The position numbers and the translations under genes were made by a program. A stretch of DNA of 64,000 nt from Bradysia coprophila (Eukaryota; Arthropoda; Insecta; Diptera; Sciaridae). Shown here one piece after another: positions 23,601-37,200 of this stretch; position 1 is the first letter of the stretch; the number at the start of each line of letters is the position of its first letter. The DNA lies in the NCBI RefSeq assembly GCF_014529535.1, contig NC_050737.1, forward strand, positions 1,059,921 through 1,123,920, in the 5' to 3' direction. Under the pieces are notes generated by a model. That model worked only from the letters and a program-made list of their open reading frames with translations, was not told the DNA's origin and did not search any database.

Positions 23601-26600
23601 CAGCTGCTCCGACCGCGACTGACGCATTGGAATCAGCAATTCCATTCGAGTCAGCACCATCGTTAGGTCCCTTTTCCGAATTTTCATTATTCTTTGCTGT
23701 TGATGACAATGTTGATGATACTGCATCAGCACCATCCGCCGTTCCCGATTCGCTGGCCTTGATAACCTCCTCCATTTTCTGTTTATAATTTGCAGAAAGA
23801 CCATCCCATTCAATACGGGTTGGCAAACACGAACGCACATCAGGCAGATAAATGACCACCGTTTCGACACGTGCCGGAATGGTACGACCCTTATGAATAC
23901 TTTCTGATCGACGATAATACAGCTCCACAAAACGGTACCTGTTTGATATAAGTAAAAGAAAAGAAGTTGATGTAGCCATTTGTTTAGTTGGAGATGTGAG
24001 TGTGTGGATTTGTTGATTTTTATTTTTAAATTGGACTTGCGACAAGAATGTTTATTATTTAATTGGCCCGAGTTTTACGATTTTTGTAAAGTTTCGTTGC
24101 AATTTTACTTACTCTTCGTGGTGAACCTAAAAGTCAACGCAAAATTTGAAATAAAAATTCAATTCAAATTTACACCGAAACTGTGACATTCACACCGTTT
24201 CTAAGATAAATATAAAATTTCAATCAATGTATACCAGCAACAACATAGTGGAGAGCTGAAAAGACCAACCAATCATCATTCTTTTAAAGTCATCAATATT
24301 AAAAGTGTAATGTGACATGGCAGTAAATGACAGTATGACAATGTGATTACATTTTGGTAGATAATTTGGCAGTAAAAATTTGATGCAAAAAATTTGTCAA
24401 TATTTTCAACAATTCTAATCCATAGAGTGTTATGATGAAAGAGAAAGAAATACTTTGACAAATACCCCAAGGCAAGTTATAATAAACTAGTATTTGGTCC
24501 TCTCGCCCGCATCGTAAAATGTTGAAAGAGAAGCAAATACTTTGACAAATACCCCAAGGCAAGTTATAATTACCTGGTATCGGTCGTCTCGCTCCGATCA
24601 TAACCCTCTATTAATTATGTTCTTCTTCACCATTGTGTCTCTACTGATTATTCATTGTTCTTGCAACTAAAACAAAATATTTTCTCTGATTTCACTTTAC
24701 GAATATGTCCCAAAGAATAAACTCTATCTCGTTTTCTTATTGTGTAACACGCAACTTGTATTTCTCATGCATTCATTAGGAAACAAAAAAAAGTTGGAAT
24801 CAAAATTTTAGAATTTTAATTGCGATCAGCAAATTGAAATCGTCTAGTGGGAATCAGTATTTTAAGCCGTTTAGATAAATGCAGTTAGTACGACTTTCTG
24901 AAGGAGTTTATTGTTAAACATTTACATTGGTGGGAGCCAAAGACTGAGATCAGGTTCAGGTAACTTGACAATTTTAATTGTACCTAAACCCAACCTGACC
25001 TGATATGAATCTGTTGCTCGGAGCATCGATTTCCGATTTTTCGCTCATTAGCATTAAGGCACGACAGGCAAAATTCTTATTTTTCAATTTCATTCTTTTT
25101 TTGGCACCATCACCTTCATTTTGACACCAATCTGGATTTTCTACGATTTATCACGGCAGAGATGAACACTAGGGACACCCACGTTATGGTCCTTCTAGAG
25201 CTCAAGAACTAAAAGTGGTAAAACAAAGAGCTTTCGTATCGGGCCATGCAATAGTTTGGCAAAGATTTCGAGCCTCGGCCTTATGAGTTCTTGAAGCACC
25301 GTTAACTAGATAATACGCAGTTTTCCTATGAAGAATGTAACCAACGTGAATGTGATCACCTTGTATGTAACCTACTTCAGACTCCATTAAATTTACCGCT
25401 TTAAACTTTCATATCCGATAAAACCAAATATTTTAATCTTCCCAAACATTAATAGCGAAGTCGCATCATTTACGGAACCTATTACTGCTCTTTATGACCA
25501 TAAAGCCAATAGAAAAAACTGTTTTCGGAAGCTGATGTAGATTTCTGAAAAATCATACCGCAGCATCAAACACAAACATTAATCAATTGCACTTTTGCAA
25601 AAACCATAATCCCAAAAGTACAAATGAACATTGACGCTACCTCAAATTCTAAAAATAAAATTCAGTATTAAGCTCACCATTGCGTGCACGGCGACAAGTC
25701 AATACCAGTTAAAGCCTTGCATGTGCGTATAGCGGTTTTGATCAGAACGGACGGATCACTTTCGGGATTAGCACCATCCAGCGATTTACTCCATGGTCCG
25801 CCAATGCAACACGGTTCATGTTTTCCGCGTAGTCCGACTAGAAAAGTGATAAGTCTGGTTGGATGAACGAAATTCCGGTCATCGTCTCGATCCTTTTCCT
25901 TCTCTTCGGCGGTTGCAAAACATTTTCGATAAATCTCAGACATTGGTGGTATTCCCATTAGCATGACCTATGCAACACAAACGGTTGTATTAGCCAATGG
26001 TATTGCGGGTAATCGTAAAACGTTTATGCATTAACATACCTTGGCTGAGAACAGATAATCAGCATCAGGTGGATTGAGAACGGCTTCATTTTCTTTAATA
26101 TTTTCCACGCTGCGGTGCTTGATGTGAAATGAGCATGGCTTGTGAATGGAAAATGTGGCATTCGGTGGAAACGATTGTGACCAACGAATGTTGGTGAAAA
26201 AGAAGTCGGACGGAACATACAAATTTGTGTAGCGGCGTCGTAATTCCAACACATCCGATTCGACCCTACAAAAGATAGACATCAAAGTTTCGATGCTATT
26301 GGTTGATCAAAGCACAGCAGGACTTACAAATTTAATGTCACTTTCGGAACTTGGACCATGTAACGCGTTTGCGTCCGTCGTCTTTTGGGTGACGTTCGCC
26401 TGGCAGGACTGTGATCACGTTTGTCAATACTAAGATCACGTTTATCCTTGATACGGTCTTTGTCCTTATCACGGTCATCGCGCCGGCGCTTTCGATCATC
26501 ATCTTCCGTGTCCTTCGGTCGTGAATCGCGTCTTGAATGGCGATCGGGTGATAACCGTCGAGGTGGCGGTGATGCTTGATGTCTAGCAGATCTTCCTCCA

Positions 26601-27235
26601 GAGCGTTCGAAACTATTTGGTGGAGGCACAGCGCCGAACTGCGATCCACTTCTTTGATTTTGATGATTATTACTTGTTTGTTGATTGCGAACAACACCAC
26701 CACCTCCACCACCACTGCCACCACCGCTACCAGATGTTCCACCAACGAGATACACTCTGGTAGCATTCCACTTAAAAGCGGAATTTGTACTGAATGTTGC
26801 TTCGACGTAAACACGATCACCGATTTTCGGTAAAGTTCCCTTGCACACATTTTTATGGAAGAAAATTTCCTCATCGATGAACCCGTAGTCGCTCTGGATC
26901 TTGGTCACAACTCCCGTCTTATTGCACGTCTTCTGACCTTGATTTTGATTGTTTGGCTGTTGTTGTTGCTGATATCCGCCTTGATTGATATTTCCTCGTG
27001 TCGGATAACTTATCGGTTGATTAAATGAGTTTCCACTACCACTCAATGGTATCAATGGCTGAATGTTGCTGTGTTGTTGGTGGCCCATCGTCATATTTTG
27101 ATTAAAAAGTGACTGATTACCCTGAAATCCGACCAGGTTTGGATTGGGCAGGCCCATTTGTGACTGTAAGCTGGGTATTTGGTTACCCATCGAATATTTC
27201 TGCCATGGTGGATTTGACGAACCGCCGAAAGACAT
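20671..27235 (-). CDS. CCAR1: CCAR1/DBC1-family transcription coactivator
   Basis: Ten exons on the minus strand: 27235-26328, 26265-26040, 25967-25678, 23938 to about 23570, 22885-22771, 22698-22499, 22413-21396, 21330-21095, 21017-20947 and 20887-20671; about 1,200 residues. The N terminus is Gln/Asn-rich, followed by an S1-like RNA-binding fold (about residues 105-165, GVVTKIQSDYGFIDEEIFFH), a Gly/Arg/Asp-rich part, the family core (LELRRRYTNLYVPSDFF; LDGANPESDPSVLIKTAIR), a SAP motif (MKVNDLREELEARSLSSKG), the EF-hand-like segment (FVYFDQTHCGYIFEKDIEDL), a charged Lys/Glu/Asp region and a C-terminal coiled coil. Order and length fit human CCAR1, a nuclear coactivator that works with Mediator and nuclear receptors and affects apoptosis. 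All joins except the exon-4 donor were phase-checked. That donor must be phase 0 to meet exon 5 and I could not place it, so the exon-4 end is approximate. It is divergent with glutathione synthetase. Confidence 0.92.
23939..25677 (-). other. Large CCAR1 intron with duplicated block
   Basis: A 1.7-kb intron. It contains a tandem duplication at about 24,436-24,605 and an isolated 61-codon open frame on the minus strand (25387-25202, starting MESEVGYIQGD) of no recognised family. No transposon ends are clear. Confidence 0.6.
24436..24605. repeat. Tandem duplication, about 85-base unit
   Basis: Two adjacent copies share AAATACTTTGACAAATACCC and CAAGGCAAGTTATAAT, followed by GGTCCTCTCGC or GGTCGTCTCGC. 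The first begins near 24,438 and the second near 24,522. They have diverged slightly. Confidence 0.65.
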
Positions 27236-28219
27236 TTTTGTTTTTACCGATTTTGTTTTCGCGACCGAAATTCAATGTTATTCCGTTGAATTGAATACAA
27301 ACTCGATGCAACTGTTCGGAATAAACGATTTTTGACACAATTAACTGGATTTTATTGCATGAAATGAGCAAACGGAAAAAAAGTTAAATAAATTTATTTC
27401 GCAAACTATAAAAACGCATTTTTTTTGTCGATAAGTTTGTCGATGATTTTTCTGATAGCCGGCTGTCATAAAATGAACCATATTTTTAGAAAATGAACCG
27501 TACGTGCGTCAAATGTACGAAATGGAAATGAATGAGCTATACTCCACAAGCAACAAGAGACCCGCACGAACCGCAGGATTCCAGGAATGAACTGCATAGA
27601 ATTCATTTTTTGGTGAATTTTTGAATGGCCAGCAGAAAATGTCTAGCATAGATCTGACAGTCCATTGCTGGAAACCCACATACGTTTTCTTTGGAATCTA
27701 TTCTCGATTTACACACACCCTCCGAGATAAAGATTCAGTTGTCCCTCTGTCTTTCTTAAATGAACATTTTCGCTCTTTTTTTAAAATTGTTCAAATTTTT
27801 TTCATTTTTCCCCTTGCGAAGTACCTTCAACAGCCCCTATAAATTCAATTTTCTGACTATATCCTCAACACCACAAATTTAATTGTTTTTCTGTGTTTTT
27901 TGTGATAAAAACGTCTGAACTGCAAATACATAGAGGAACAGGTGTGATTCATTTCTTTACATGATTGTATCAAATATAACGAGACCAACGAGACCCATCG
28001 TATCTTTAGTTTCATATTGATGTTTCGCACAGGCTTAAAATTTCTTAAACAAAATCGAACGCATCCACCTGTCAACCAGGCAGACAAATTGTATTTTTTA
28101 TCAGAAAAACATTCCAAAGAATATTCTTATCACACGTAAACTGTAACAATTTTAATTATTTTTTAATTAAACTAAAAGTGATTCGAGAACGTTGTGTCAG
28201 TCAATTATACAAAGCGGAA
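27236..28219. other. Shared upstream region, CCAR1 and glutathione synthetase
   Basis: About 980 bases between two divergent start codons. No coding exon is evident, and no clear TATA/initiator pair was found. It probably holds both promoters. Confidence 0.5.
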
Positions 28220-31200
28220 ATGTCGAATTCTTACTTGGCGACATGCATTAATTTTCCCATTGAACGGGATGTGCTACTAGACATTGTGGAAAAGGCCAAA
28301 GATTGGGCACTAATGCACGGTGTTGGTCTACGATCGAAAGCCAATTTCAATCCTGATGTTATGCAGGTTGGTTGTTGTTTCCAAACTGCTTAAGTGAACT
28401 GATTGGGAAGTGTGGACCTTTTTGCCTTTTTAATGTATCTCTTTTCGTCACGAAGTTCGAAGAATCTTGATTTAGTCCACCTAGCTCCTTAAGGAGTACA
28501 TCAACCAGCGGGCTGATCAACTCAAATATTTGTTTTTATTTTCTAAAAAAAAATTCTTAGCTGGTAAGTTAGCTGGAAGGAGACGAGGGCGTGGGCCGTG
28601 AACACATAACATTTAGTGTTTCACTTCAATGCTTAATTCTTCTCAGTATAAAACGTCTTTTGTTGATCCAACCAACTTAAAGAAATAGTTTGATGGATGA
28701 ACTGTCGGTTACATTAATCGTCCGTCAGCTAATTAGGAGCCACGCAGTCCATTAATTTCTTTGGGATTCTGAATCAAATTGTAGTAATTTCCCAAGTTTT
28801 GATACTTTTTCGAGCCAATCTAGTCTAACTCCGTAACATTCGTTGATGTTGGTAAATTGATTAAGAGTCAATTCGCCAAAACTTCAACCAAGTTGTATGA
28901 AACATGTAAACAAGCCATCAGCGATTTTCGGCGGGTACACAGTAATCGATTCAGGTGATCCTCCTGAGTCATTTGCAACAAAAAAAAATCCTCGAAATAA
29001 TTATGTTTTCACGCCAGAAATCATGAAAAAATGTACTGCGCGAGGGTGACCAAAATAGTTTTTGTTGCATATCACCAAGAATACGTAACGCATTTATCTG
29101 AAATTATGGTCATTGGTAGAGGTGTTGACGCCGCATAAGCTGGCCTTTAAAACATTTCGAAATTTTTCGTGTTTGTGGTGCAGTAGCTATTTTAGGGGGA
29201 AAAAATTCCAGAGTGTTTTCAAAAAGTTACAACGATAGACTTGGAAGATATGGGTATCGTTGGGTAGGTAGTGACCTCTACTATCCATGACACCATAAAC
29301 CTACCGCGGCACGACTTCCGTTGAGCTTCAATTTTGATTGATTGATTGAAGTATACTAACACAAAAATTCTCTATAATTCCACGCGTCTTCGCGTCTATT
29401 TCAATTTTTCTGACGTATGTGACAATTTTAAATCAGGGCTGCAGTAGAATCATTTTTTGTACTTTAGCCACTTACCAGAAGTTTTTGGAAAATTTTCTCA
29501 AATGTACGAATACGAAAAATTCGACATATTTCCAAATCCTTCCGGTAAGTGGCTAAAGTACAAAATATGATTCTAATATGCTAGTAAACACTTGATACAG
29601 TGCCGCACTGGCCATACTAGGAAGTCTGGAGATACCCGAGGAACATATGACACAATTGAATCAGTTGGTTTTGTTTCAAATTTTATAGGCCCTAAACGAA
29701 ATTTCCCGAAGCGTAAGGTGCCAGTAACTGCAGCCCTGATTTAAAATTGTCACATACGTCAGAAAAATTGAAATAGACGCGAAGAAAAGTGGAATTATAG
29801 AGAATTTTTGTGTTAGTATACTTCAATCAAAATTGAAGCTCAACGAAAGTCGTGCCGCGGTAGGTTCATGGTGTCATGGATAGTAGAGGTCACTACCTAC
29901 CCAACGACACCCATATCTTCGAAGTCTATCGTTGTAACTTTTTGAAAACACTCTGCAAAAGTTGGAATTTTTTTCCCCTAAAATAGCTACTGCACCACAT
30001 ACACGAAAAATTTCGAAATGTTTTAAAGGCCAGCTTATGCGGCGTCAACACCTCTACCAATGACCATAATTTCAGATAAATGCGTTACGTATTCTTGGTG
30101 ATATGCAACAAAAACTATTTTGGTCACACTCGCGCAGTACATTTTTTCATGATTTCTGGCGTGAAAACATAATTATTTCGAGGATTTTTTTTTGTTGCAA
30201 ATGACTCAGGAGGATCACCTGAATCGATTACTGTGTACCCGCCGAAAATCGCTGATGGCTTGTTTTTAAGTTGTTCGAAGTTTTGGCGAATTGACTCTTA
30301 ATTCCCAGAGTTGACAGCTGACTGCTGTTGTATGCTGATTTAAAATTTGAACAAACTGTAATGAAGAACTGGAAACTGGAAATAATTCTTTTAGTGCTAT
30401 CGTTTACAGTTAGATGCAAAATCTTTTAATTCATTTGTTAGTCTTGCGTTCTGCTATAAATAATAGAACACACTTAGTTGATCTTAATCCTCATTTTTGT
30501 CGATGATGTCAATAGCAGATGACTAACCGACAATCATCTTGTATTATCTTGTATGTATGCTCTCACAATCTTCATTTGTTCACATCATTGTTAAATTTAC
30601 GTTAAAAAAAATCCCAATTCCCCTTCGTCAGATTGCTCCATTTACCTTGATACCAACCGCCTTTCCACGTCAAGAGTTTGAAAAAGCTGTACGACTGCAA
30701 ACGATACTGAATGAGTTAATGCACTGGGTAGCCCACGATTCCGATTTCCTGTGCGAAACACTGTCATCGACGATCAAAGGAGACGAATTCACTGCCAATT
30801 TGTTTCAAATTTACGAAACGATATTGGCCGAAAATGATCAACAGGTGAGTGATTTGGACGATATTGTCAAGTTAATTTGCTTTCATTAAAGTGTAACGTG
30901 TTAATATATTTGTTGTCTCTCGAATAAAATGAATTCGTGTTGATAATCTCATGTTACACGAACATAAACTTACCGATCAATTTGTTGGTATAAATTTGAA
31001 TGTTCCACAATTGATTCAACTGGTGAGAAGATCTATGTCGAATTTTGTGCTTTTTCATTTTTATATTTTTGTCTTTCAATAGTAACACCTAATGTTATCA
31101 AGCTCATATTTATCATTGAGGACAGGCAAAATCTACACAGAGAAAAATATGGGAGTTATTCGACCAGTTCAATCACATTAAATATGCTGGTCGTCAAACA

Positions 31201-34200
31201 CTCGCTTAATGTCGCTTAAGTGCCAGATAGAAAAAAAAAACATTCTCAAAAATATCAAGTACGAACTAAAGAAATTTAGGTTCGTTCCTATTCCATGAGA
31301 GCATTTTCTATATGTGTCTGAGGTAAAGAAATTGGGACCATGGGGTCAACTGCACATTTTGTTTTATTTTGACACAAAAGACCCCTTTTTATACATTTGT
31401 CCCTCTAATACATTTCACTCACTAACAAAAAAAGTGGTAAAAAAAAATTCCAGATTTTTCTCTGTGTAAAACTAGTCGCAACAAAATATTTATTTCTCTC
31501 TTGATATAGCCTTTATCATTGGGACTGCTCAGATCGGACCTAATGCTTGAGAGCATTTGTGCCGAGGACTGCTCTTGTCCACGATCATATTGCTGTTGGA
31601 AACAGGTCGAAATTAATACAATTGCCAGTGGTTTCGGGCATCTGGGTCCCATAAGCAAAGAAATTCAAAGGTCTACCAACTAAAACAACTTTTCTACAAA
31701 ATTATTTACTTTTCCAATTTTATTTTTATCTTTCTAAATTTAGTCACGAGTCACTTACATGCCTTGAATATTTTATTTTAATTTTTAAACTTATTGAATG
31801 TTCTCCTAATATTTTTAGTTTGAAATGAGTGTTTTTTCGACTATAAATTTTAGTTGGAATACAAAACTGTAAATAATTCATTCCCATTTTCTGACGGCTT
31901 AAAGTATTCTTTTACCGGAACCATTATATGCGTTAAAGAAGTAAATACATTTTTGGTTGGCATGTGAAATGTTAGCAAAGACTGTGCATAAAAACTAATG
32001 AATTCACATACACCACACAACCTATATAACTTCAATAAGCACGGAACACAAATTTATATATAAATATCATAAGAGCTTTACTAAATCATCACGAATGCGA
32101 ACTAACCGGGTTTGATAAAAGCTCAAAAACAAAATATTTTAGAGTCTGTAATGCTGTTGCTATCGGTTGCTATCCATTTGCAGCGAACAAATGTTCTCTG
32201 ATTATTTTATATTTTCGAGAGATTGCAAGAACTTTACGTCAAATGTATGTAGCTTTTCAACGTTGAAAAGAAAGAAAAATGTGGAAAGAAGGGCGCGGAA
32301 AACGGCATGATGAACCACAATCGACTTTAAGGATTACGGTAGAATATTAAATGAAACTACGCATAAAAAATATTTTATTGACTGCACTATGTGAAAGTTG
32401 AATGTTACATATCAGTTTGCTCACTGCGAAAATGATCCAGTACATGAAAAATATTTTGGGTTCATTTTATGTGTGTTCGTGTGCGATATTCAACTTTAAC
32501 TCGGAAACAACTTTGTGATACTCGCCAACTCACTCGTATGTTTTTGAGCAATCAGCTTCGGGTTTAAGTGAAAATAATTGGTATTTCGAAACTAACAACA
32601 TTGTTCACTTTCTCCACAAACGAAGCGAAGTTTACTTCTTACTTCGAAATGTTCTGATACGACTGTAGTAGTCCCCAGAGCCTAGGAATTGAAATTACAA
32701 AAAAAAATAGCAAGAAATTTAAAGCACTTTTTTTTAATGCTTGAAAATAGGCGCTAGTCTAGCCCGTTTAGTGGAATATTTAAAATCTCCAAAATTTGGA
32801 TTGGAGAAAGTTATCACAATCCTATAATTGTGCTCTGAAAATCACAGCTTCCTCGCCCTATTCATTCACTTCAATCTTTGAAATTGCTCTATTATCGGTA
32901 TAAATAATTCTTTCCTAATTAAAACAAAAATTTGGTGTCTTTTCGATAATTAAGAGAATACATTCACATTCTAACATTAAAATCATTCACCAACTAGGTC
33001 CACTTGGATTGTTAATCATAAATCATTGTCGACTAACTCTCAGCAATGAATTTATAGCGCAAAAAGACTAATCAAGTAGATAATGGAAAACTTGTTATGC
33101 TATACGATAACTTTGTCGAATCATTCCCATGCTACTGTTTCTAACTTAAATCGGACTATAACGCAAAATCAATTCCTGAAGGAACACCGACAGCAAAGAC
33201 ATTTCCGTCGAAATTTAGTTATCATAAATCGTTGATTTGAAATCAATCAATCAAAAGCAAAAAGTCATTTCATTCGTTTCTCGCTTTAGAAATTTAAGGT
33301 CAACCGAAAATCCCGTGTTTACAATGCAGGTAGTATAAACTGTTTTTCCGATTTACAGGAAAGAATGTCGTTAGGTCTTCTTCGATCGGACTATTTGCCG
33401 CACAATGTTGAAGATAATTCCATAAAACAAGTGGAAATCAACGCAATAGCTTCCAGTTTCGGTGGTATTTCCACTTACATGACACCTATGCATAGGTACA
33501 GTAAATTTTTTTGTTAACTATTTAACCGTTTCACACAAACATGTAGCAGAGTGTACTGTTTTAGACTAAGATTTTTTTTGTTGTAATAATCGAGGCACCG
33601 TTTTGGGCAACGAAAATGAGTTACATTTCAATTTTGTGTTGTCTGATAAAATCGCTGTCACTGTGCAGAACTTATTAGAACTTTTTTCTGGTTAAATTTA
33701 CAGCCTGTGCGCTCGGGTTCTATCCCAGCGAGAGACATGCGAACATCACTGGTGTGTGAATCTTACTAGAATGTCTTGTTATAAATCCAATTGACTTATT
33801 GACTCGTTAAAGTTTGAATCTACACCCGCGGGAAAGTAGATACTGCAGATTCGGGTATTGTTGCGATTTGAAATAGTTTCCTCAAAAAATTTTCTTTTAG
33901 CAACTCAAATCCTAGATTTAACCTTCAGATTTTTTGTTAGATACGCGCTGGCGACCTGCAAAGAAACACTAAAATTAGTACCTAGACTTTCATTTGTTCG
34001 TTTAAGATTCTCAGAATCGAATTGGAATTGAACCTGAATTTAAATGAAACCTGAAAATCAGTAAAAGTTCAGGTATATTCGGGCATATTTCAGGGATAAC
34101 TGGGACTTTTTTCAGATATACCTGACACCTTTGGCCTGAACTTTTCAGATTGCACATTAATTCAGGTCATATCGACCTGAATCAGATCAAATGATACCCG

Positions 34201-37200
34201 ATGTGTTTCGAGTCTTGTGTTCAACGAATGTATGTGGAAACAATTTTCAATCAAAACACCCGGTAAATCCTCGCTAACAATATGAAGTGGAAGTACCTTA
34301 GAAGTGATTATGTATAAAACCAACGCACTCCAAATAGAGTACTATTTTGTATGAAATTTTATCCCCACTCTTTTTACAGTGTAAAATTTTGTATGGAGAA
34401 CTGTCAAGTTTCAGTACCATATTTTGAGTACCACTTTTGCTTGAAGTGCGTTGATAAAACTCATTACATTGCTGGATTGCAGCGATGTAAAGCTCAACGC
34501 TAAGTTTAGTTAAATTACTGTTAATTCTGCTTGCTTGGATGATTAGCTAGGGTCTAATGCCCATTCTTTTCTAATTAACAGTTCGAACTCGCGTCTTTCT
34601 TGGTTAAGGATTTTGTTATACAAAACTGCGAAAGTGATTTAATCAGAAGTAGATTATCGTAAAGGTGATGGTATTTAATGGCTTGCTAAACCGAAACAAA
34701 AGAATGTTTTTACTCACGAGCACTATATTTACTACAAAAAAATCATTTCTTAGTCTCCCAGCCATGTCTTTTCTGCCTGCAACGGTGATCCTCACATTAA
34801 AAAGTCCTATTTTTGTAAAATATACTATTGTACCATTCTGCACCTCATCCTATTGCTTTTACTATTTTCCGCTTTTACTACTTTTTCGTTTATCGCGGAA
34901 GACAAATGATTGAATCAGTTTTCTCAAAAAAAAACCACCGGATGAGTGAAATCCTTTGTCAACTAAATTTCGCCAGTATCCGGACATATATCAGTAGTTG
35001 GACACTTATTGTTCTTTCATTGAAAAACTTTGTTATGAATGACAGAATAATGGGTGTCCGACTACTGGTACAAGTCCGGAGACTTTGTCCACCCCAATAG
35101 GGTGACCATACATCGCTCTTCGCTATTAGTATATTGACTCAATGTTATGGAGTGTATTGAAACTTCTTGTGTTCAATCAGTTAAAACTAACACTATCCGT
35201 CAAAGTATTTATGTTTAACATTATACATATTATTAACCACTTTGTTCGATTTTGTGGAAATTCGGGAAGTTTTTCTGTGTATAATTCTTCAATCGAAAAA
35301 GCACTCATTAACGCATTGACGTACTAGATGAATAGACCGATCGCATAATTGTTGTTCGACTTTTGATTTATCGAATTAAGTGTTCCTTTCACTTCGAAGT
35401 CAGTAAAGTATCTCAGCAATAGGATATTCGACCATAAATTATTGTCTCCTGGAAAAAATGTCTATTCGTCTAATTCGTCGATGATTTGGATTAACCAATA
35501 TGCATGCGATTGTATCGTCTCTAATTTATTATTCGATCACAACTTTTACATTTGTCTAAATTTAAAGCAACTAGAGGCGGACCATTGTAATGTATGATTG
35601 GAGAAATTTTGCCTAATTTTTGGTGGATGTGGCTCATAGACCTTCCAACTGTTTACATCCTACAACTGCAACTGTTTCACTAAAGATCAATGAAAGTGTA
35701 AAACAGGTATGGTCTATTGTCCGCCCGGAGGACATAAAAATTTGATTTTCGTACTTAAACGCACTCATTTTCATATTATTTTGACATAAAATTTGAGTGC
35801 TTTTAAGACGAATTCGCCGATCGACCATACCTGTTCTAGACTTTCATTGCTAAAGATGTGTTTTAGCATTAAACAAGAAAAGAAAAACTTTGAAAATATA
35901 TTGGTGGTCAGTTCATGAAGGTTAGGACTTCTAATGGCGTTGTCAATCTTGAATAACCAATTTTTTTTTCGGTGTTTGCTATCTAATCATACAAAACTCC
36001 TCATAGTTCTATACAAAACTTGAATTTTGATTCACCAACATCATCAGTTCTAATTTAAAAGTGCAATATAAGGTCATCGTCATGGTCAAAGAGGAGTTCC
36101 TTGCACCAAGGATATTGTAGTGTTTTGCAGATTGCGATTTGTTTTTTTCGTTAGTTTTAGTTGAGAATTTGCGACGATTTATTTTGAATTGGCTCACCTT
36201 AGTATATTTCCTTGTCAGTTCTTATCATCTCTGTTCTGTTAAGAGTACGAAAGTAAAAGTTGTGATTTCCGAATGATGATTTTATTGTATCTTCCTATTC
36301 CGTCAGACGTATTCTAATACTTTCATCAATTTTTAGCTACATTCTCCAAGAATTGGGTTATGCTGACAAATTAGTCAATGTAAGTTTTGATTTAAAAAAA
36401 AATTGTAAAAATCCTGATTACCCAATCATTCCGTGTAGTTGCCACCAAACAATGCCTTAGCTGGACTATGTGATGCCATGGTCGAAGCATGGAATTTACA
36501 AGCGAATCGGGAAGCAGTTATTTTGTTCATTGTTGAAGATGTTACGTACAACATTTGCGATCAAGTAATTCAATGGTTGAAATTTAGAAATATTTTTAAT
36601 CTGACCGAGGATCCCAATCGAATTTTCAGCGATTCCACGAGTTTTACATTCGACGAGAATATCCACATGTTAAGGTCATACGGAAGACGCTGACTGAAAT
36701 TCACAAATTCGGAAAATTAGGACCGAAAAAGGAGCTGATTGTGTACGATAATAGTTTATGCGGGTCGATCTGGAACGGTTCTTTGAAAAGTATTTTCCCA
36801 AAAATTTCGGAGATCTCTAAATCAATAGATCCGAAATTTTTAGGGCGGTTGCTTTCGAAGTATCAATGTCCAGCAATTGATTAAATGTTTTCATGTGGAA
36901 ATCTTTTGATTTTCTATAGGAATGATGTCGTAGCATCGGTAGTCTACTTTCGTGCTGCTTATGATCCGCAACATTTTCCATCCAAAAATGAATGGGACGC
37001 ACGGCTCTTGATTGAAAAATCGTATGCTATCAAATGTCCGTCGATCCAGTACCAGTTGGCTGGCACAAAGAAAGTGCAACAAGCGCTGGCCAAACCAGGA
37101 ATTTTAGGCCGATTCATTAAAGATGCCACTCAGATCAAAGCTATATCGGACATTTTCACGGGCATTTATTCGCTGGACGATAATGAGGAAGGTCGGAAGG

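Noticed and set aside
25202-25387. 61-codon minus-strand frame in a CCAR1 intron
   Set aside because: It looks more protein-like than most short frames but has no recognised relative, promoter or polyadenylation signal. Kept only as a note in the intron entry.
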